64,000 bases of DNA from Bacteroidota bacterium. Its GTDB lineage: Bacteria; Bacteroidota; Bacteroidia; Bacteroidales; F082. A program made the position numbers and the translations under genes. Within the stretch, counting starts at the first letter, position 1; each line of letters opens with the position of its first letter. Positions 9,362-18,450 of the stretch are shown piece after piece. Under the pieces are notes generated by a model. That model was not told where the DNA came from and searched no databases. It worked only from the letters and a program-made list of their open reading frames with translations. The stretch covers positions 2,418,001-2,482,000 of the forward strand of contig JADJXJ010000001.1 of the NCBI GenBank assembly GCA_016715945.1, written 5' to 3'.

Positions 9362-10855
9362 TCAGAAATACATTACTGCAGCAATGATCAAACCCAAAAA
9401 GGCAAAAACCCAGGCAAAAGGGAGGGTGTTGTAAAGTATCTTTTGCACGTCCACCTTCATTTCGTTGGCAATCCACACGTTTTGTATGTTGGTCGGGTCG
9501 CTGATGCCCTGCAACTGTCCCACCGACCACAGCATGCCCAGGATGGCGCCCGAAGGCATACCGGCAGCCATCATCACCGAGGCGATGCCAAATCCCATGC
9601 CCCACACATTGAGTGGCCCCCGGTAAAGCGCCAGCGGTGCAAGCAGGGTAAAAGTAATCACGTACATCAGGCCATTGGAAGGGATGATGGTTTTGACCAG
9701 CGGAATCATCAGGGTGCGCACCGGCCATTCCGGGGTACCATAGTGTGCCATAAGGTACTCGGGAGAAACTTCTTTAGGACCAAGCACAGCCACCAGCAAC
9801 CATCCGATGCCAAACATCAGAATCACTGCCGGCATCACTATGGACGAACCTTCGATGAGCGATTTGATGAGCACGGTTTTGTGATCGCGCTTGTAGGTGA
9901 TCAGATAGGCATACACGATAGCCAGAATGAATGCAGCCAGAAAATTGACGTGGAAAAACAGGATGAGTACCAGCGGAATCACAGGCGTGAAAATGGCCGT
10001 CCAGTGAATGGCTGCCCGGGCACTGCTGCGATGCAAAAAGGCCCTGTATATGGCATTGGCATAAAGCAGGACAATGATGGCCAGAAAAGCATAATAAAAC
10101 ACCTGGCCTGCAGTATGGATGATGGGTTGGAAGCCGGGCATGGTGTTGAGCTTCTGGATGCCCCAGATTATCACTCCGATGCCAGCCGCAGAAATGGCCA
10201 TCATGCCCAGATTACGTGCAATGTTACCGGCGGTGAGCGAAAATCCGTCGCGATAAAGCTGAACCACGATATAAACCAGTGACCCGCCAAACACTACTCC
10301 AAAAAGCGAAAGGATAAACCTTACCACTTCCCACTGGGTGAGGCCCAGCGAGTTCATGTAAAGCGACCAGTTGCCCACATTGAACATGCCCCCAATGTTG
10401 ACGCCCATGAGCATGATGACGCCTGCGGTGAGCCGGCCAATGCCTACCGAGGTGAGAATGGGCAGCACAATGGCACCCACCATGATCATGGCACCCAGTC
10501 CACCTAAGGTGGTGAACAGCAGGATGATAAACAAAAACATCACCAGGGCTATGACCAACGGATTGTCGCCCGAGAGCTCCGCGCCTTTTTTGATGAAGCC
10601 TTCGGCTATGCCGGTTTTTTGCATCATGATGCTGAGTACGCCCCCGAACATGGAGATGATGATGGGTTCGGTTAGACGAAACGAGCCCTCACCGATCACA
10701 TAGGTGAAAATATCGTCGGCCGATAGTCCGGCAACCAGGGCAATTAGGATGGCCAGCACCGGCATGGCCAGCAGGGCCGGCCAGATGCGCTTGGACATCA
10801 TGCCTGTGATGAACAGAAAAACTACCAGCAGCGCTATGCCTTGCACGATTTCCAT
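9362..10855 (-). CDS. Multi-spanning membrane permease (GntP/CitMHS-like ion transporter superfamily)
   Basis: A 497-residue inner-membrane protein with about 11–13 hydrophobic segments and very few charged residues between them. Segments include GIALLVVFLFITGMM at the start, a re-entrant-like GLGAMIMVGAIVLP region, GVNIGGMFNVGNWSLYM, and a paired late half with ILMFGIGWLLVAVLG and GMGFGIASVMMAAGMPSGAILG. The duplicated layout and GG/GP-rich loops match carboxylate and gluconate transporters of the ion-transporter superfamily. It probably imports an organic acid or sugar acid made from, or released with, the polymer handled by the SusCD system. It lies 13 bp before the HyuA-like gene, so the two may share a substrate. 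Confidence 0.75.
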   Translation of the reverse strand: MEIVQGIALLVVFLFITGMMSKRIWPALLAMPVLAILIALVAGLSADDIFTYVIGEGSFRLTEPIIISMFGGVLSIMMQKTGIAEGFIKKGAELSGDNPLVIALVMFLFIILLFTTLGGLGAMIMVGAIVLPILTSVGIGRLTAGVIMLMGVNIGGMFNVGNWSLYMNSLGLTQWEVVRFILSLFGVVFGGSLVYIVVQLYRDGFSLTAGNIARNLGMMAISAAGIGVIIWGIQKLNTMPGFQPIIHTAGQVFYYAFLAIIVLLYANAIYRAFLHRSSARAAIHWTAIFTPVIPLVLILFFHVNFLAAFILAIVYAYLITYKRDHKTVLIKSLIEGSSIVMPAVILMFGIGWLLVAVLGPKEVSPEYLMAHYGTPEWPVRTLMIPLVKTIIPSNGLMYVITFTLLAPLALYRGPLNVWGMGFGIASVMMAAGMPSGAILGMLWSVGQLQGISDPTNIQNVWIANEMKVDVQKILYNTLPFAWVFAFLGLIIAAVMYF

Positions 10856-10867
10856 AAGAAAATGGTT

Positions 10868-12016
10868 TCAGGGTTTGTAAATGGCTTTCAGATCGTCTTC
10901 GTAGCGGTGTAGCCCTTCATAGAAAAAGAACACCTCGCCATTCAGGCCCATGCGCCGGTTTTCCTGAATCATGTAGCGGAAATAGGCCTCCGAAGGTTGC
11001 CAATCGCCCACACGGATAAGCACGCCAGGCACCAGCAGATGGCGTTTTTCGGGGAGGATGTAGTTGTAAGTTGCTTCGAGGGTGCGGGTGTAAAAGGCGC
11101 TGTCTTTGCGATAAACCTGGGGTACCACCATATCCACCCAGCCGAAATTGACCCAGGTGGGCCAGTCCTGAAGATACTCCTCCTTCGACCAGGGGAAGAT
11201 GCTGGGCGACATGCTGACAATGCATTCGGGCCTGATGGCTTTCACTTCCTTGTAAAGCCTTTCAGCAAAACGGTTGAGTATTTCGGCCCGCCACTGCACC
11301 CAGTTGAAGTCTTTGTGGTATGCCGGAGGTTCCTGCCCGAAGTTGTCGGCTTTGTAGGCCTCAATCACAGCCGGATTGTAGCCGCCCTCGCTGGGCATGG
11401 CCGGCAGGCGGTCGTCGCCCTGAATGCCATCCACTTCATAATTCTTCACCACCTCGAGCACCAGCGAAAGCATAAAGTCCTGAACTTCAGGATCGAGCGC
11501 ATTCATCCATTCGAAACCGTTTTTGGTGGTCAACCGGCCCTGTGCATCGAGCGATGCCCAATGGGGTTTCTTTTGCAACAGGATGCCGCCATTCTCGCCA
11601 TAACTCGACGAAAACCCAAACTCGAACCAGGCTATGACCTTGATGCCGTACTTTCTGGCCTCGTCGATCACTTCCTGCAGCGGGTCACGACCGATGCCCT
11701 CCGGGTCGAGCTGCGGGTCAATCTCATAGCCGGTGAGCTCTTTCATCACCTGCGAGCGATACATAGTCATGGCTTTGTTCCATGTAACCACAAAAATGGT
11801 GTTCAGTCCGAGCTCGTGGCATTTTTGCACAGCCTGGCGCACATTTTCGGGGGTGTAGAGGGCATCGCTGGCCACGTTGGTGAGCCACACTCCCCGCACG
11901 GGCTCGCTGTAGCCCAACACAAATTTCTCTTCCTGAGCTGCAGGTTGCTTTTCAGTCACCGGAGCACATGCCATGGCTACCAGCACAACTAAAAACCAAA
12001 GAATGCTTTGTCTCAT
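10868..12016 (-). CDS. GHL10-family glycosidase lipoprotein (YngK/YddW-like)
   Basis: A 382-residue lipoprotein: the signal peptide ends in a lipobox around VAMAC (Cys17). The rest is a TIM-barrel of the glycosyl-hydrolase-like 10 family (PF02638): EPVRGVWLTNVASDALY, LNTIFVVTWNKAM, VIAWFEFGFSS, VDGIQGDDRLPAMPSEGGY, and IVSMSPSIFPWSKEEYLQDWPTW. E. coli DigH (YddW) of this family cleaves denuded peptidoglycan glycan strands. The acidic cluster GDDR and the FEFG glutamate are likely active-site residues. The start overlaps the upstream DUF5009 gene by 4 bases. A paralog lies at 13456–15192. The target is probably an amino-sugar glycan at the cell surface or in the periplasm. Confidence 0.85.
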   Translation of the reverse strand: MRQSILWFLVVLVAMACAPVTEKQPAAQEEKFVLGYSEPVRGVWLTNVASDALYTPENVRQAVQKCHELGLNTIFVVTWNKAMTMYRSQVMKELTGYEIDPQLDPEGIGRDPLQEVIDEARKYGIKVIAWFEFGFSSSYGENGGILLQKKPHWASLDAQGRLTTKNGFEWMNALDPEVQDFMLSLVLEVVKNYEVDGIQGDDRLPAMPSEGGYNPAVIEAYKADNFGQEPPAYHKDFNWVQWRAEILNRFAERLYKEVKAIRPECIVSMSPSIFPWSKEEYLQDWPTWVNFGWVDMVVPQVYRKDSAFYTRTLEATYNYILPEKRHLLVPGVLIRVGDWQPSEAYFRYMIQENRRMGLNGEVFFFYEGLHRYEDDLKAIYKP

Positions 12017-13443
12017 GTCTTCCAGAACAATTTTTTATTTGTAAACCATTGTGTTGCAAACATCATCATCAAGGTCAGTACGAGTCCGCGCAGCACTCCC
12101 AGCCAGGGGTGGGCCAGGTGCCAGCGATCCATCCAGGACAGAATGTGCACAAACTGCAACAGGGGTGCAATGGCATAGCTCACCACCACATAACCAATCA
12201 TAGGGTTCATACCCGTGTTGGCCAGAAGCGATAATCCGTTTTTCCACCTCTGGCGCTCAACTGCCTGCCTGAGTGCAAGCAGCGAGAAACCCGAAAGCGC
12301 CGCAGTGACGAACAAATAGCTGTAAGTGGAAGGGTCTTTTTTAATTCCGCCCTCCCATGCCTCAAATGCGGTGCCGATGAGCAGCCATGCATAGCTCCAA
12401 AGGGCAATGTGGAGGTCCTTGCCCTGAAGTCCGGGCAACAATTGCCTGCGCCTGATCAATAACAGTCCGAGAATGATGTTGAACGCCCAAAACCAGCCGG
12501 TTTCACGTGCCTGCAGTGCCCAGGTGTTAAACACTACCGTTATGACAAAAACCAGGGCAGCGCGACTGCCCACAGCCGGCCGGGCTTTGTTGCTCAGCAA
12601 TATGTCGCCTGCAAGTGTGCCGGGAATGAGAATGAGCAGGTATTTCAGGAATTCGGGATTGTAGAAAACCGTTTTATTGAGGTCGCCAAACGCACTCAAA
12701 AGCTCCTGCAGCCAGGGCAACCAGGCCGATATCAATTTCGCCGGGCTCAGGCTCCACAGCCATTGGTTTACCGAACCTTCCACGCCATGTGTGAGCCTCA
12801 GCACAAATACCAGCGCCATCACGGCCAGCCTTGCTGTGGGATTGGTGTGGGTGAACAGCCAGATCAGGCCACCAAAAAAAGCCAGATTTGCAAGTACCAG
12901 CATGATGATGTCGTTCTTATTGAACGAAAAAGCAAGTCCAAACACACTGTGTCTGACAACTATAAGCGTGATAAGCAAAACGTAGCCTGCAGCTTCGGCC
13001 AGATGTTGATACCGGTCTGCGAAAGGCAGCCGGCCGAACGCCAGAAAAAACCCGGCAAAGGAAAGTAGCGCTGCCAGCCAGGGATAATAGCCTTCCACGC
13101 CAGGATAATGCCAGGGCGAAAGCTGACCAAGCAGCACGGCAAAGACAAAAAGTCGCATGGAACGTACAACCAGCTTGCGGACTATTGCGCCAAACCCGGC
13201 TCCCTTGTGTATGAGTCCGCCGAGCGAATATGGGATTGCCACTCCCATGGCAAAGATGAAAAAAGGGAACACCAGATCCACCCAGGTGAGGCCGGGAAGC
13301 CCCGGGTTGAAGGTAAAATCCGGAGGAGCTATCTGGGCATGAAACAGCCATGCCGGCAATTCCGAGTTGCGCGAGATGGTACCCGAAAGCACCATGCCCA
13401 CAATGGCCAGCCCCCTCAACACATCCACACTGCGTTCCCTCAT
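12013..13443 (-). CDS. DUF5009/HGSNAT-like membrane acyltransferase
   Basis: A 476-residue membrane protein. The first segment, RSVDVLRGLAIVGMVLSG, matches the start of the COG4299 family that includes human HGSNAT and bacterial NagX. About 10–12 TM helices follow, with conserved PFFIFAMGVAIPYSL and LSGFSLLAL segments. Family members transfer an acetyl group across the membrane to the amino group of glucosamine or related sugars. That suits a locus that handles amino sugars and may need N-acetylation before uptake. It is coupled to the downstream GHL10 gene (4-base ATGA overlap) and lies 12 bp after the other GHL10 gene, so it sits between two glycosidases. The acyl acceptor is inferred. Confidence 0.78.
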   Translation of the reverse strand: MRERSVDVLRGLAIVGMVLSGTISRNSELPAWLFHAQIAPPDFTFNPGLPGLTWVDLVFPFFIFAMGVAIPYSLGGLIHKGAGFGAIVRKLVVRSMRLFVFAVLLGQLSPWHYPGVEGYYPWLAALLSFAGFFLAFGRLPFADRYQHLAEAAGYVLLITLIVVRHSVFGLAFSFNKNDIIMLVLANLAFFGGLIWLFTHTNPTARLAVMALVFVLRLTHGVEGSVNQWLWSLSPAKLISAWLPWLQELLSAFGDLNKTVFYNPEFLKYLLILIPGTLAGDILLSNKARPAVGSRAALVFVITVVFNTWALQARETGWFWAFNIILGLLLIRRRQLLPGLQGKDLHIALWSYAWLLIGTAFEAWEGGIKKDPSTYSYLFVTAALSGFSLLALRQAVERQRWKNGLSLLANTGMNPMIGYVVVSYAIAPLLQFVHILSWMDRWHLAHPWLGVLRGLVLTLMMMFATQWFTNKKLFWKT

Positions 13444-13455
13444 GCCGCGATCTGG

Positions 13456-15192
13456 TCAGAAATTGGGGAAGATGGCCGGAGCAGGATACATGGCTTTGAT
13501 AACCTTACGGATGCGTGCATCTCCCAAGGGTGTGTTGTAGAAAAACGACTCACCCGGAATACCCACCTGCCGGTTGTACTTGATTTGTTCCGCAATGAGT
13601 TCAGGGTCGGTCAATCCGGCAGAGCCATAGAGAATCAGCCCCGGAGCCAGCCGTTGTTTGTTGCCATCGCTGTTGGCCATAAAATGACTCAGCATCTCGT
13701 CCACCGTGGAACGGTAGCCCTGCAGGGTGTAACGATAACACTGCACCATCATGGCCTGCACGTTGTTTTGGCTGAGCCATACCGGCCATTCCTGCATCAG
13801 GTTTTCGAATGCCCAGGGGTAGGGATTGGGAGAGGAAGCAACCAGCACATGGGGTTTGGCAGCCTTTACGGTTTGATACAGGGTTCCGGCAAAGTTGTTG
13901 AGGATGTTGGCCCGCCAGCGCACCCACGACCATGCATTAGGGTCGTTGGGCGGGTTGGCCCCATTGTGTTCGGCCTTGTAACGGTTCACGGTGTATTCGT
14001 CATATCCGGCATTGCGGGGCATGGCTGGCAAACGGTCGTCGCCCTGCACACCGTCGATGTCGTAATTATTGACGGCCTCCATGATGAGGTCGAGAATAAA
14101 CTGCTGTACTTCAGGATTATAGGCGTTATAGTAAAAATCCGTGTTGTTGTAATTGGCAGGTTGACCGGCATTGTTGATGCCCACCCAATGCGGATGCACC
14201 GCCAGGATGCGGTCGTTTTGCGGATTGGGCGCCGAACCCCAGCGGGCCATGAAACCGTATTCGTACCAAAGAATGACTTTCAGTCCTTCGGCATGGGCCA
14301 CCGTGATCAGGTCGGCCAGCGGATCGTCGGTAAGGCCGCTGTAAGTGGGTGTGAACATGCCCTCGCGTGCATTGGAATAAGTGGAATTGTTCGCCAGGGT
14401 CTGACTGGGATAAAGGGTACGTGTTTTTGCCCAGGCACACACATACAAGGCATTGAAATTAAGCTCTTTAGCCATAGCCACACCTTGCTGAATGTTTTGC
14501 AGACTGGTCAGAAAAGGCGTGTGCGTGGGGTCAGGAATCCAAAAGCCACGAATGGCAGTTTCCTGGGGCAAAACTGTGGTATTCAGGGTGTATGGTCGGG
14601 TGCTACCATCTTCGGCTGTCACAGTTACAGTCAGGGGCTGGCTCAGGTTGACCATACTGCCACTGGCTGGCTGCACGCTGGCAAATGGAGACACATCAAA
14701 CTCTACGAGCACTTCATTAAGGTTGGTACCGTATGGAACTTCCAGGCTGATGTTGCTTCCGCTGATCTGGCCGGTGCGAAACAGGTCGGGGAAACGCACA
14801 GCAAGCAACTGGTTTTCGTTGCTGGCCTGGTAGGTGACCGTAGCTGTGTAGCGCACCACTTCGGCACCTTTTCGGAGCGAGAATTCGAGGGGATTGCTGA
14901 AATCGTAGGAAAAACCGGAAGGGGGTGTCAGGGTAGCCCCCTCGGTGAAGGTCACAGTAACCTGCAGGTTTCTGATGTTGGCGCTGCGCGGCACAGCACC
15001 GGTGATAGTTTTTGTTTGCTGGTTGATTGCAGCTGCAACGGCTGGATTCAGACCACTGAAAACAAAGCTTTTAATCATCAGCGTATCCACAGGATCGGGG
15101 TCCGGATCGGGCTTGGGCGGGTCGCTTTTCTTGCAAGCCATTGCACTGAGCAATCCGAGGATCAGAAAAAACTGCAGCAGGTTAGCCTTCAT
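13456..15192 (-). CDS. Surface lipoprotein: DUF5018-like domain + GHL10 glycosidase
   Basis: I chose the ATG at 15192 because it gives a clean lipoprotein signal (MKANLLQFF…LLSAMAC, then KKSDPPKPDPDPDP). A frame extending to 15249 has no such start. Residues ~35–210 are two beta-sandwich repeats of the DUF5018 type, like those in the DUF4623 protein next door. Residues ~215–575 form a GHL10 TIM-barrel: IRGFWIPDPTHTPF, FNALYVCAWAKTRTLY, VILWYEYGFMARWG, IDGVQGDDRLPAMPRNAGY, and SSPNPYPWAFENLMQEWPVW. These match the 10868–12016 paralog motif by motif. The acidic, proline-rich linker after Cys fits a lipoprotein export signal for the outer face. It is part of the SusCD operon and is probably the surface endo-acting enzyme. 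Confidence 0.82.
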   Translation of the reverse strand: MKANLLQFFLILGLLSAMACKKSDPPKPDPDPDPVDTLMIKSFVFSGLNPAVAAAINQQTKTITGAVPRSANIRNLQVTVTFTEGATLTPPSGFSYDFSNPLEFSLRKGAEVVRYTATVTYQASNENQLLAVRFPDLFRTGQISGSNISLEVPYGTNLNEVLVEFDVSPFASVQPASGSMVNLSQPLTVTVTAEDGSTRPYTLNTTVLPQETAIRGFWIPDPTHTPFLTSLQNIQQGVAMAKELNFNALYVCAWAKTRTLYPSQTLANNSTYSNAREGMFTPTYSGLTDDPLADLITVAHAEGLKVILWYEYGFMARWGSAPNPQNDRILAVHPHWVGINNAGQPANYNNTDFYYNAYNPEVQQFILDLIMEAVNNYDIDGVQGDDRLPAMPRNAGYDEYTVNRYKAEHNGANPPNDPNAWSWVRWRANILNNFAGTLYQTVKAAKPHVLVASSPNPYPWAFENLMQEWPVWLSQNNVQAMMVQCYRYTLQGYRSTVDEMLSHFMANSDGNKQRLAPGLILYGSAGLTDPELIAEQIKYNRQVGIPGESFFYNTPLGDARIRKVIKAMYPAPAIFPNF

Positions 15193-15252
15193 GGTTTGAG
15201 TTTTTAAAGGTTGGCGGAAGCATGTTCCGCCAACCTGATTTTTGGTCAATAA

Positions 15253-16920
15253 CTAATTCGAAAACTGGTGTACAATAAATCCATTGTTCAGACCGAAGCT
15301 CATGGCCCTGGGTTTGCCATCGGCGCCGAAGCCTACCTGGTGTGTGGCTCCTACCCACACAGCGGCTGCAGCCCCAAAGTTGTGACGGAACACGCGTTTC
15401 TGGGCTATGTTGTTGTTGTTCAGGCTGCTGAGTTTCTGAACAATGCCAGTGCCTTCGGTAATGTTGATTACGTCGTAATAGATACCCTTGTCTTCGGCGG
15501 TGGAACCCTCCCATTCGCGGTTGACTACGTAGGAGAGGTAGAGGCCGCCATTGTATTCCCAGATACGGAAATCGTAGGAACGCGACTGGATCATGGGTTC
15601 GGAAGATTCGTAGAGGAAGGTGCCGTCGAATTTCATTACGGCCACACCCATTTCGGCTCCGGTCACAAGCAGCTTATCGGCTTCGCCGGGTACAGGGCTC
15701 ACGCGACCATACTGCCCCATGCGCAAAGCCACGGTGGGCGTGATGGGCAGGATGGAAGGACCACTGACCTCTCCATTGTTAAAGCTCCAGACATAAAACT
15801 CACTGGCATTGTTGGGCCAGGCAAAGTTGCTGGCGAAGATGTAGCCGTTCTGGGGTGGGTTGCCAATTACCGAAATGGCATCGCCCAGACGGATGTTCGA
15901 TGCGGGAACGGTATAGCTCAGCACAAGCTCAGTTGTGGGGTCGTCGCGTCCATCCCACTTGTACACTTTAAACACCTGCTCGGGGTTCATCACCATGTTC
16001 GAGAGGAAGATCTTACCATCCACCACTCGCACATCCGAGAGCAGCCAGGTGCCCCCCGAAACCACATCAGTCAGGGGCATTTCGGCCGGGTCAGCCGTTG
16101 GCGCATTCATATCCCACACATAGAGATGGTTGCCATCCTTGCGCGAGGCGGCATACACATACCGTCCGTCGAATGCCAGGCTGCGGGTGTTTTCGTTGTT
16201 GATGATCGAAGGCACCAGACCCGATTTGCCGCTGCGGTCGAGCAGCACCGTGGTCTTGGTGGGGTCGAAACCAGCCTGAATCACATTGGCCACCACATTG
16301 TAAACGGTGTTGGTGCCGGCATAGGATACCGTGATGGTTTTGGCCGAGCTCAGGTCAAGGGTATCGCCCTGGCCCGAAGTCGTATAAGTAGCTCCGGCAG
16401 GTTGCAGGCTGATCTGGCTGATCACCGCCTTGAGGTTCTGCAGTACGTTGATGGTCACAGTGATGCGCTTCTCGCCCTGGTTGATCTCAGAAGGATACGT
16501 CTCGCCCGAGCTGTACGACTTGAAGCTGATTGCAGATATAACGCCCGAAGTTGGAGCTGCCCTCTCGACGGTGACGCGGTAAGTGCTCGAAGCTTCGCCA
16601 TTGGTAACCACAAAGTTACGAGCCTGGGTAAAGTCGAGAGGCGTTCCGGAAGCGGGAACCACCTGTGCGCCATCCGAAACTTTGATGTCGGGTATGAGGG
16701 CGGTGAGGTTGGTCTCGAAAGGCACTTCTACAAGAATGTTGAGGTTTTCGATCACGCCTTCCACGCGCTCATTGCCTGCCTGTCCGGCATTGGTGATGGC
16801 AAAGCTGGTGATCTTGGCTTCTTTGGGTTCGGGTTTGGGATCGTCTTTTTTGCATGCGACGATGGTGGTGAAAGCGATGAGCAGCATCGCCATCCAGTTG
16901 ACTAATCGGTTCTTGATCAT
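15253..16920 (-). CDS. DUF4623/DUF5018 domain lipoprotein
   Basis: A 555-residue lipoprotein: signal to TTIVACKKDDPKPEPKE, with Cys in the lipobox. The N-terminal half has repeated beta-sandwich modules (VEVPFETNLTALIPDIKVSDG, then RVTVERAAP) of DUF5018 type. The C-terminal half, from about residue 225, reads as a beta-propeller-like DUF4623 domain (SLAFDGRYVYAASRKDGNHLY, then VYKWDGRDDP). Such proteins are commonly encoded directly after susD and act as surface glycan-binding proteins, similar in role to SusE/SusF. It lies 60 bp before the GHL10 lipoprotein gene and shares the N-terminal module with it, so the two may sit together on the surface. No catalytic residues are evident. Confidence 0.8.
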   Translation of the reverse strand: MIKNRLVNWMAMLLIAFTTIVACKKDDPKPEPKEAKITSFAITNAGQAGNERVEGVIENLNILVEVPFETNLTALIPDIKVSDGAQVVPASGTPLDFTQARNFVVTNGEASSTYRVTVERAAPTSGVISAISFKSYSSGETYPSEINQGEKRITVTINVLQNLKAVISQISLQPAGATYTTSGQGDTLDLSSAKTITVSYAGTNTVYNVVANVIQAGFDPTKTTVLLDRSGKSGLVPSIINNENTRSLAFDGRYVYAASRKDGNHLYVWDMNAPTADPAEMPLTDVVSGGTWLLSDVRVVDGKIFLSNMVMNPEQVFKVYKWDGRDDPTTELVLSYTVPASNIRLGDAISVIGNPPQNGYIFASNFAWPNNASEFYVWSFNNGEVSGPSILPITPTVALRMGQYGRVSPVPGEADKLLVTGAEMGVAVMKFDGTFLYESSEPMIQSRSYDFRIWEYNGGLYLSYVVNREWEGSTAEDKGIYYDVINITEGTGIVQKLSSLNNNNIAQKRVFRHNFGAAAAVWVGATHQVGFGADGKPRAMSFGLNNGFIVHQFSN

Positions 16921-16957
16921 AGGTTTATTTTTTGGGGTGAGTGATTGGATTCATAGT

Positions 16958-18433
16958 TTACCTGCCGCCATCCCACCAAACGCGGGTGTATTGGCTGTCG
17001 CCTCCCATACGGGCCACTGCGGCATTGTAGTTGTCGGCATTGTTCTGGCGTTCGTAGTCGGGAAAGGGTTTGCGCCTGGGCATCTGTTCGTTGCCGGGGA
17101 AGGTGTACACCGGCTGGCGCATCTGGGGCACGCCCGTCTGGCGCACCAGGCTCCAGGCCTCATGGCCGTTGGGGTACAGGGCTATCCAGCGCTGGGTGTA
17201 AATCTGCTCCAAAGCCCTGGCCGGATCAAACCTGGCCGGTCCATTCAGATAGGCATTGATGGTATCGCTGCCAAAGATGCCAAACTGATTAAACGAAGCA
17301 ACGATGCCTTCGTTGTAAAAAGCTTCGGCGCTGCCGGGCAGGTAGCCTTTCTGCGCAGCTTCGGCCTTGAGGAAACAGCTTTCGGCATAGCTGAGCAGCA
17401 CATGCGGGGTGCGCTCCTGCAGGAAGTAAGGGCCGATGTCGCAGAAATCGGGTTTGAAATGGCTGTCGCGCTGTTCGCTTAGCAGCGAGTGGGGCTGGCC
17501 GTTGGGCAAACCCACATACTGACCGGCAGCATTTGGCGCGGCAAACACAAACAGCCTGGGATCGTTCAGGTTGTTGAGAATGTCGAACATGGTCTTGCTC
17601 AGGCGCACCTCATCCCAACCGGCTACAAAAGCCAGCGGGTTTTTTACATGGTAGGTGGGGCCGGCCGGGTCGGGAATAATTCTGGCCGCCTGCTGCAGGC
17701 TGGCAATGGTCAGGGCCGGGTCAATCTGCTGCAGTCCGGGAAGGATTTGCGATGCAAATTCCGGTGTGTTGGATGCCCGCAGTGCAATACGCAAATAAAG
17801 TGTGTTGGCAAAGCGTTTCCAGTTATCCAGATTGCCTTGATAAAGCACATCGGCAGGCCCATAACCCGGGTAGCCAAAACTTTGGTATTTCTCGATGTTG
17901 GCCACAGCCTCGCGCAGCTCTTTCAGCAGGTCGAGGTAAATGTCTTTCTGGCTGTCGAAAGGCGGCTTAATTTCTTTAAAGGCCTTGAAATAAGGCATAT
18001 CGCCGTACATATCGGTGATTTGCTGCACCAGATACACATTCCAGATGCGGGCCACATTTTCTTTGATGGGATTTTCGATTTCGCGCGAGAGGTTCATCAC
18101 GTGATAGTTGTAGTGCATAGGGGCAAAGTTGGCACGCGAGTAATACCATTCCCATACTTCGTTCCAGGCACGGGGCTCATAGTTGTCGGAGGTGAAGTTG
18201 GCTCCTACCTGAATGTTGGCAAAGTGCTGGGCATAAACCGATCCGCTGATCTGGTGCATCCATTGCCAGATGCCTACGCTCAGGCCCGAACCTGTGACCA
18301 GAGATCGTGTAAAAAGCGGCGCCGGGTCGATGCGGGTGCTGGTGGTCTTGGGCCGGTCGAGTTCTTCAAAGTTTTTGGTGCAGGCTGCCAACATCAGCGC
18401 AACCAAACCAAAGGATAATATCTTGTTTTTCAT
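16958..18433 (-). CDS. SusD/RagB family nutrient-binding outer-membrane lipoprotein
   Basis: A 491-residue protein with a lipoprotein signal (LVALMLAAC, Cys18) followed by TKNFEELDRPKTT. The fold is alpha-helical with TPR-like repeats: the body has WNEVWEWYYSRANFAPM, IWNVYLVQQITDMYGDMPYF and YAESCFLKAEAAQKG, typical of the SusD-like_2 branch. It caps the SusC barrel and binds the polymer. Its start lies 17 bp after the SusC stop, in the standard C–D order. The C-terminus WRVYTFPGNEQ-type region (…PVYTFPGNEQMPRRK…) agrees with the family. The ligand cannot be read directly, but the operon points to an amino-sugar glycan. Confidence 0.9.
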   Translation of the reverse strand: MKNKILSFGLVALMLAACTKNFEELDRPKTTSTRIDPAPLFTRSLVTGSGLSVGIWQWMHQISGSVYAQHFANIQVGANFTSDNYEPRAWNEVWEWYYSRANFAPMHYNYHVMNLSREIENPIKENVARIWNVYLVQQITDMYGDMPYFKAFKEIKPPFDSQKDIYLDLLKELREAVANIEKYQSFGYPGYGPADVLYQGNLDNWKRFANTLYLRIALRASNTPEFASQILPGLQQIDPALTIASLQQAARIIPDPAGPTYHVKNPLAFVAGWDEVRLSKTMFDILNNLNDPRLFVFAAPNAAGQYVGLPNGQPHSLLSEQRDSHFKPDFCDIGPYFLQERTPHVLLSYAESCFLKAEAAQKGYLPGSAEAFYNEGIVASFNQFGIFGSDTINAYLNGPARFDPARALEQIYTQRWIALYPNGHEAWSLVRQTGVPQMRQPVYTFPGNEQMPRRKPFPDYERQNNADNYNAAVARMGGDSQYTRVWWDGGR

Positions 18434-18450
18434 GGCTTTCGTATCTGAGG

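Noticed and set aside
15268..16905. 545-codon plus-strand frame over the DUF4623 gene
   Set aside because: Antisense shadow with unlike-protein residue use. The minus-strand lipoprotein has a signal peptide and domain motifs.
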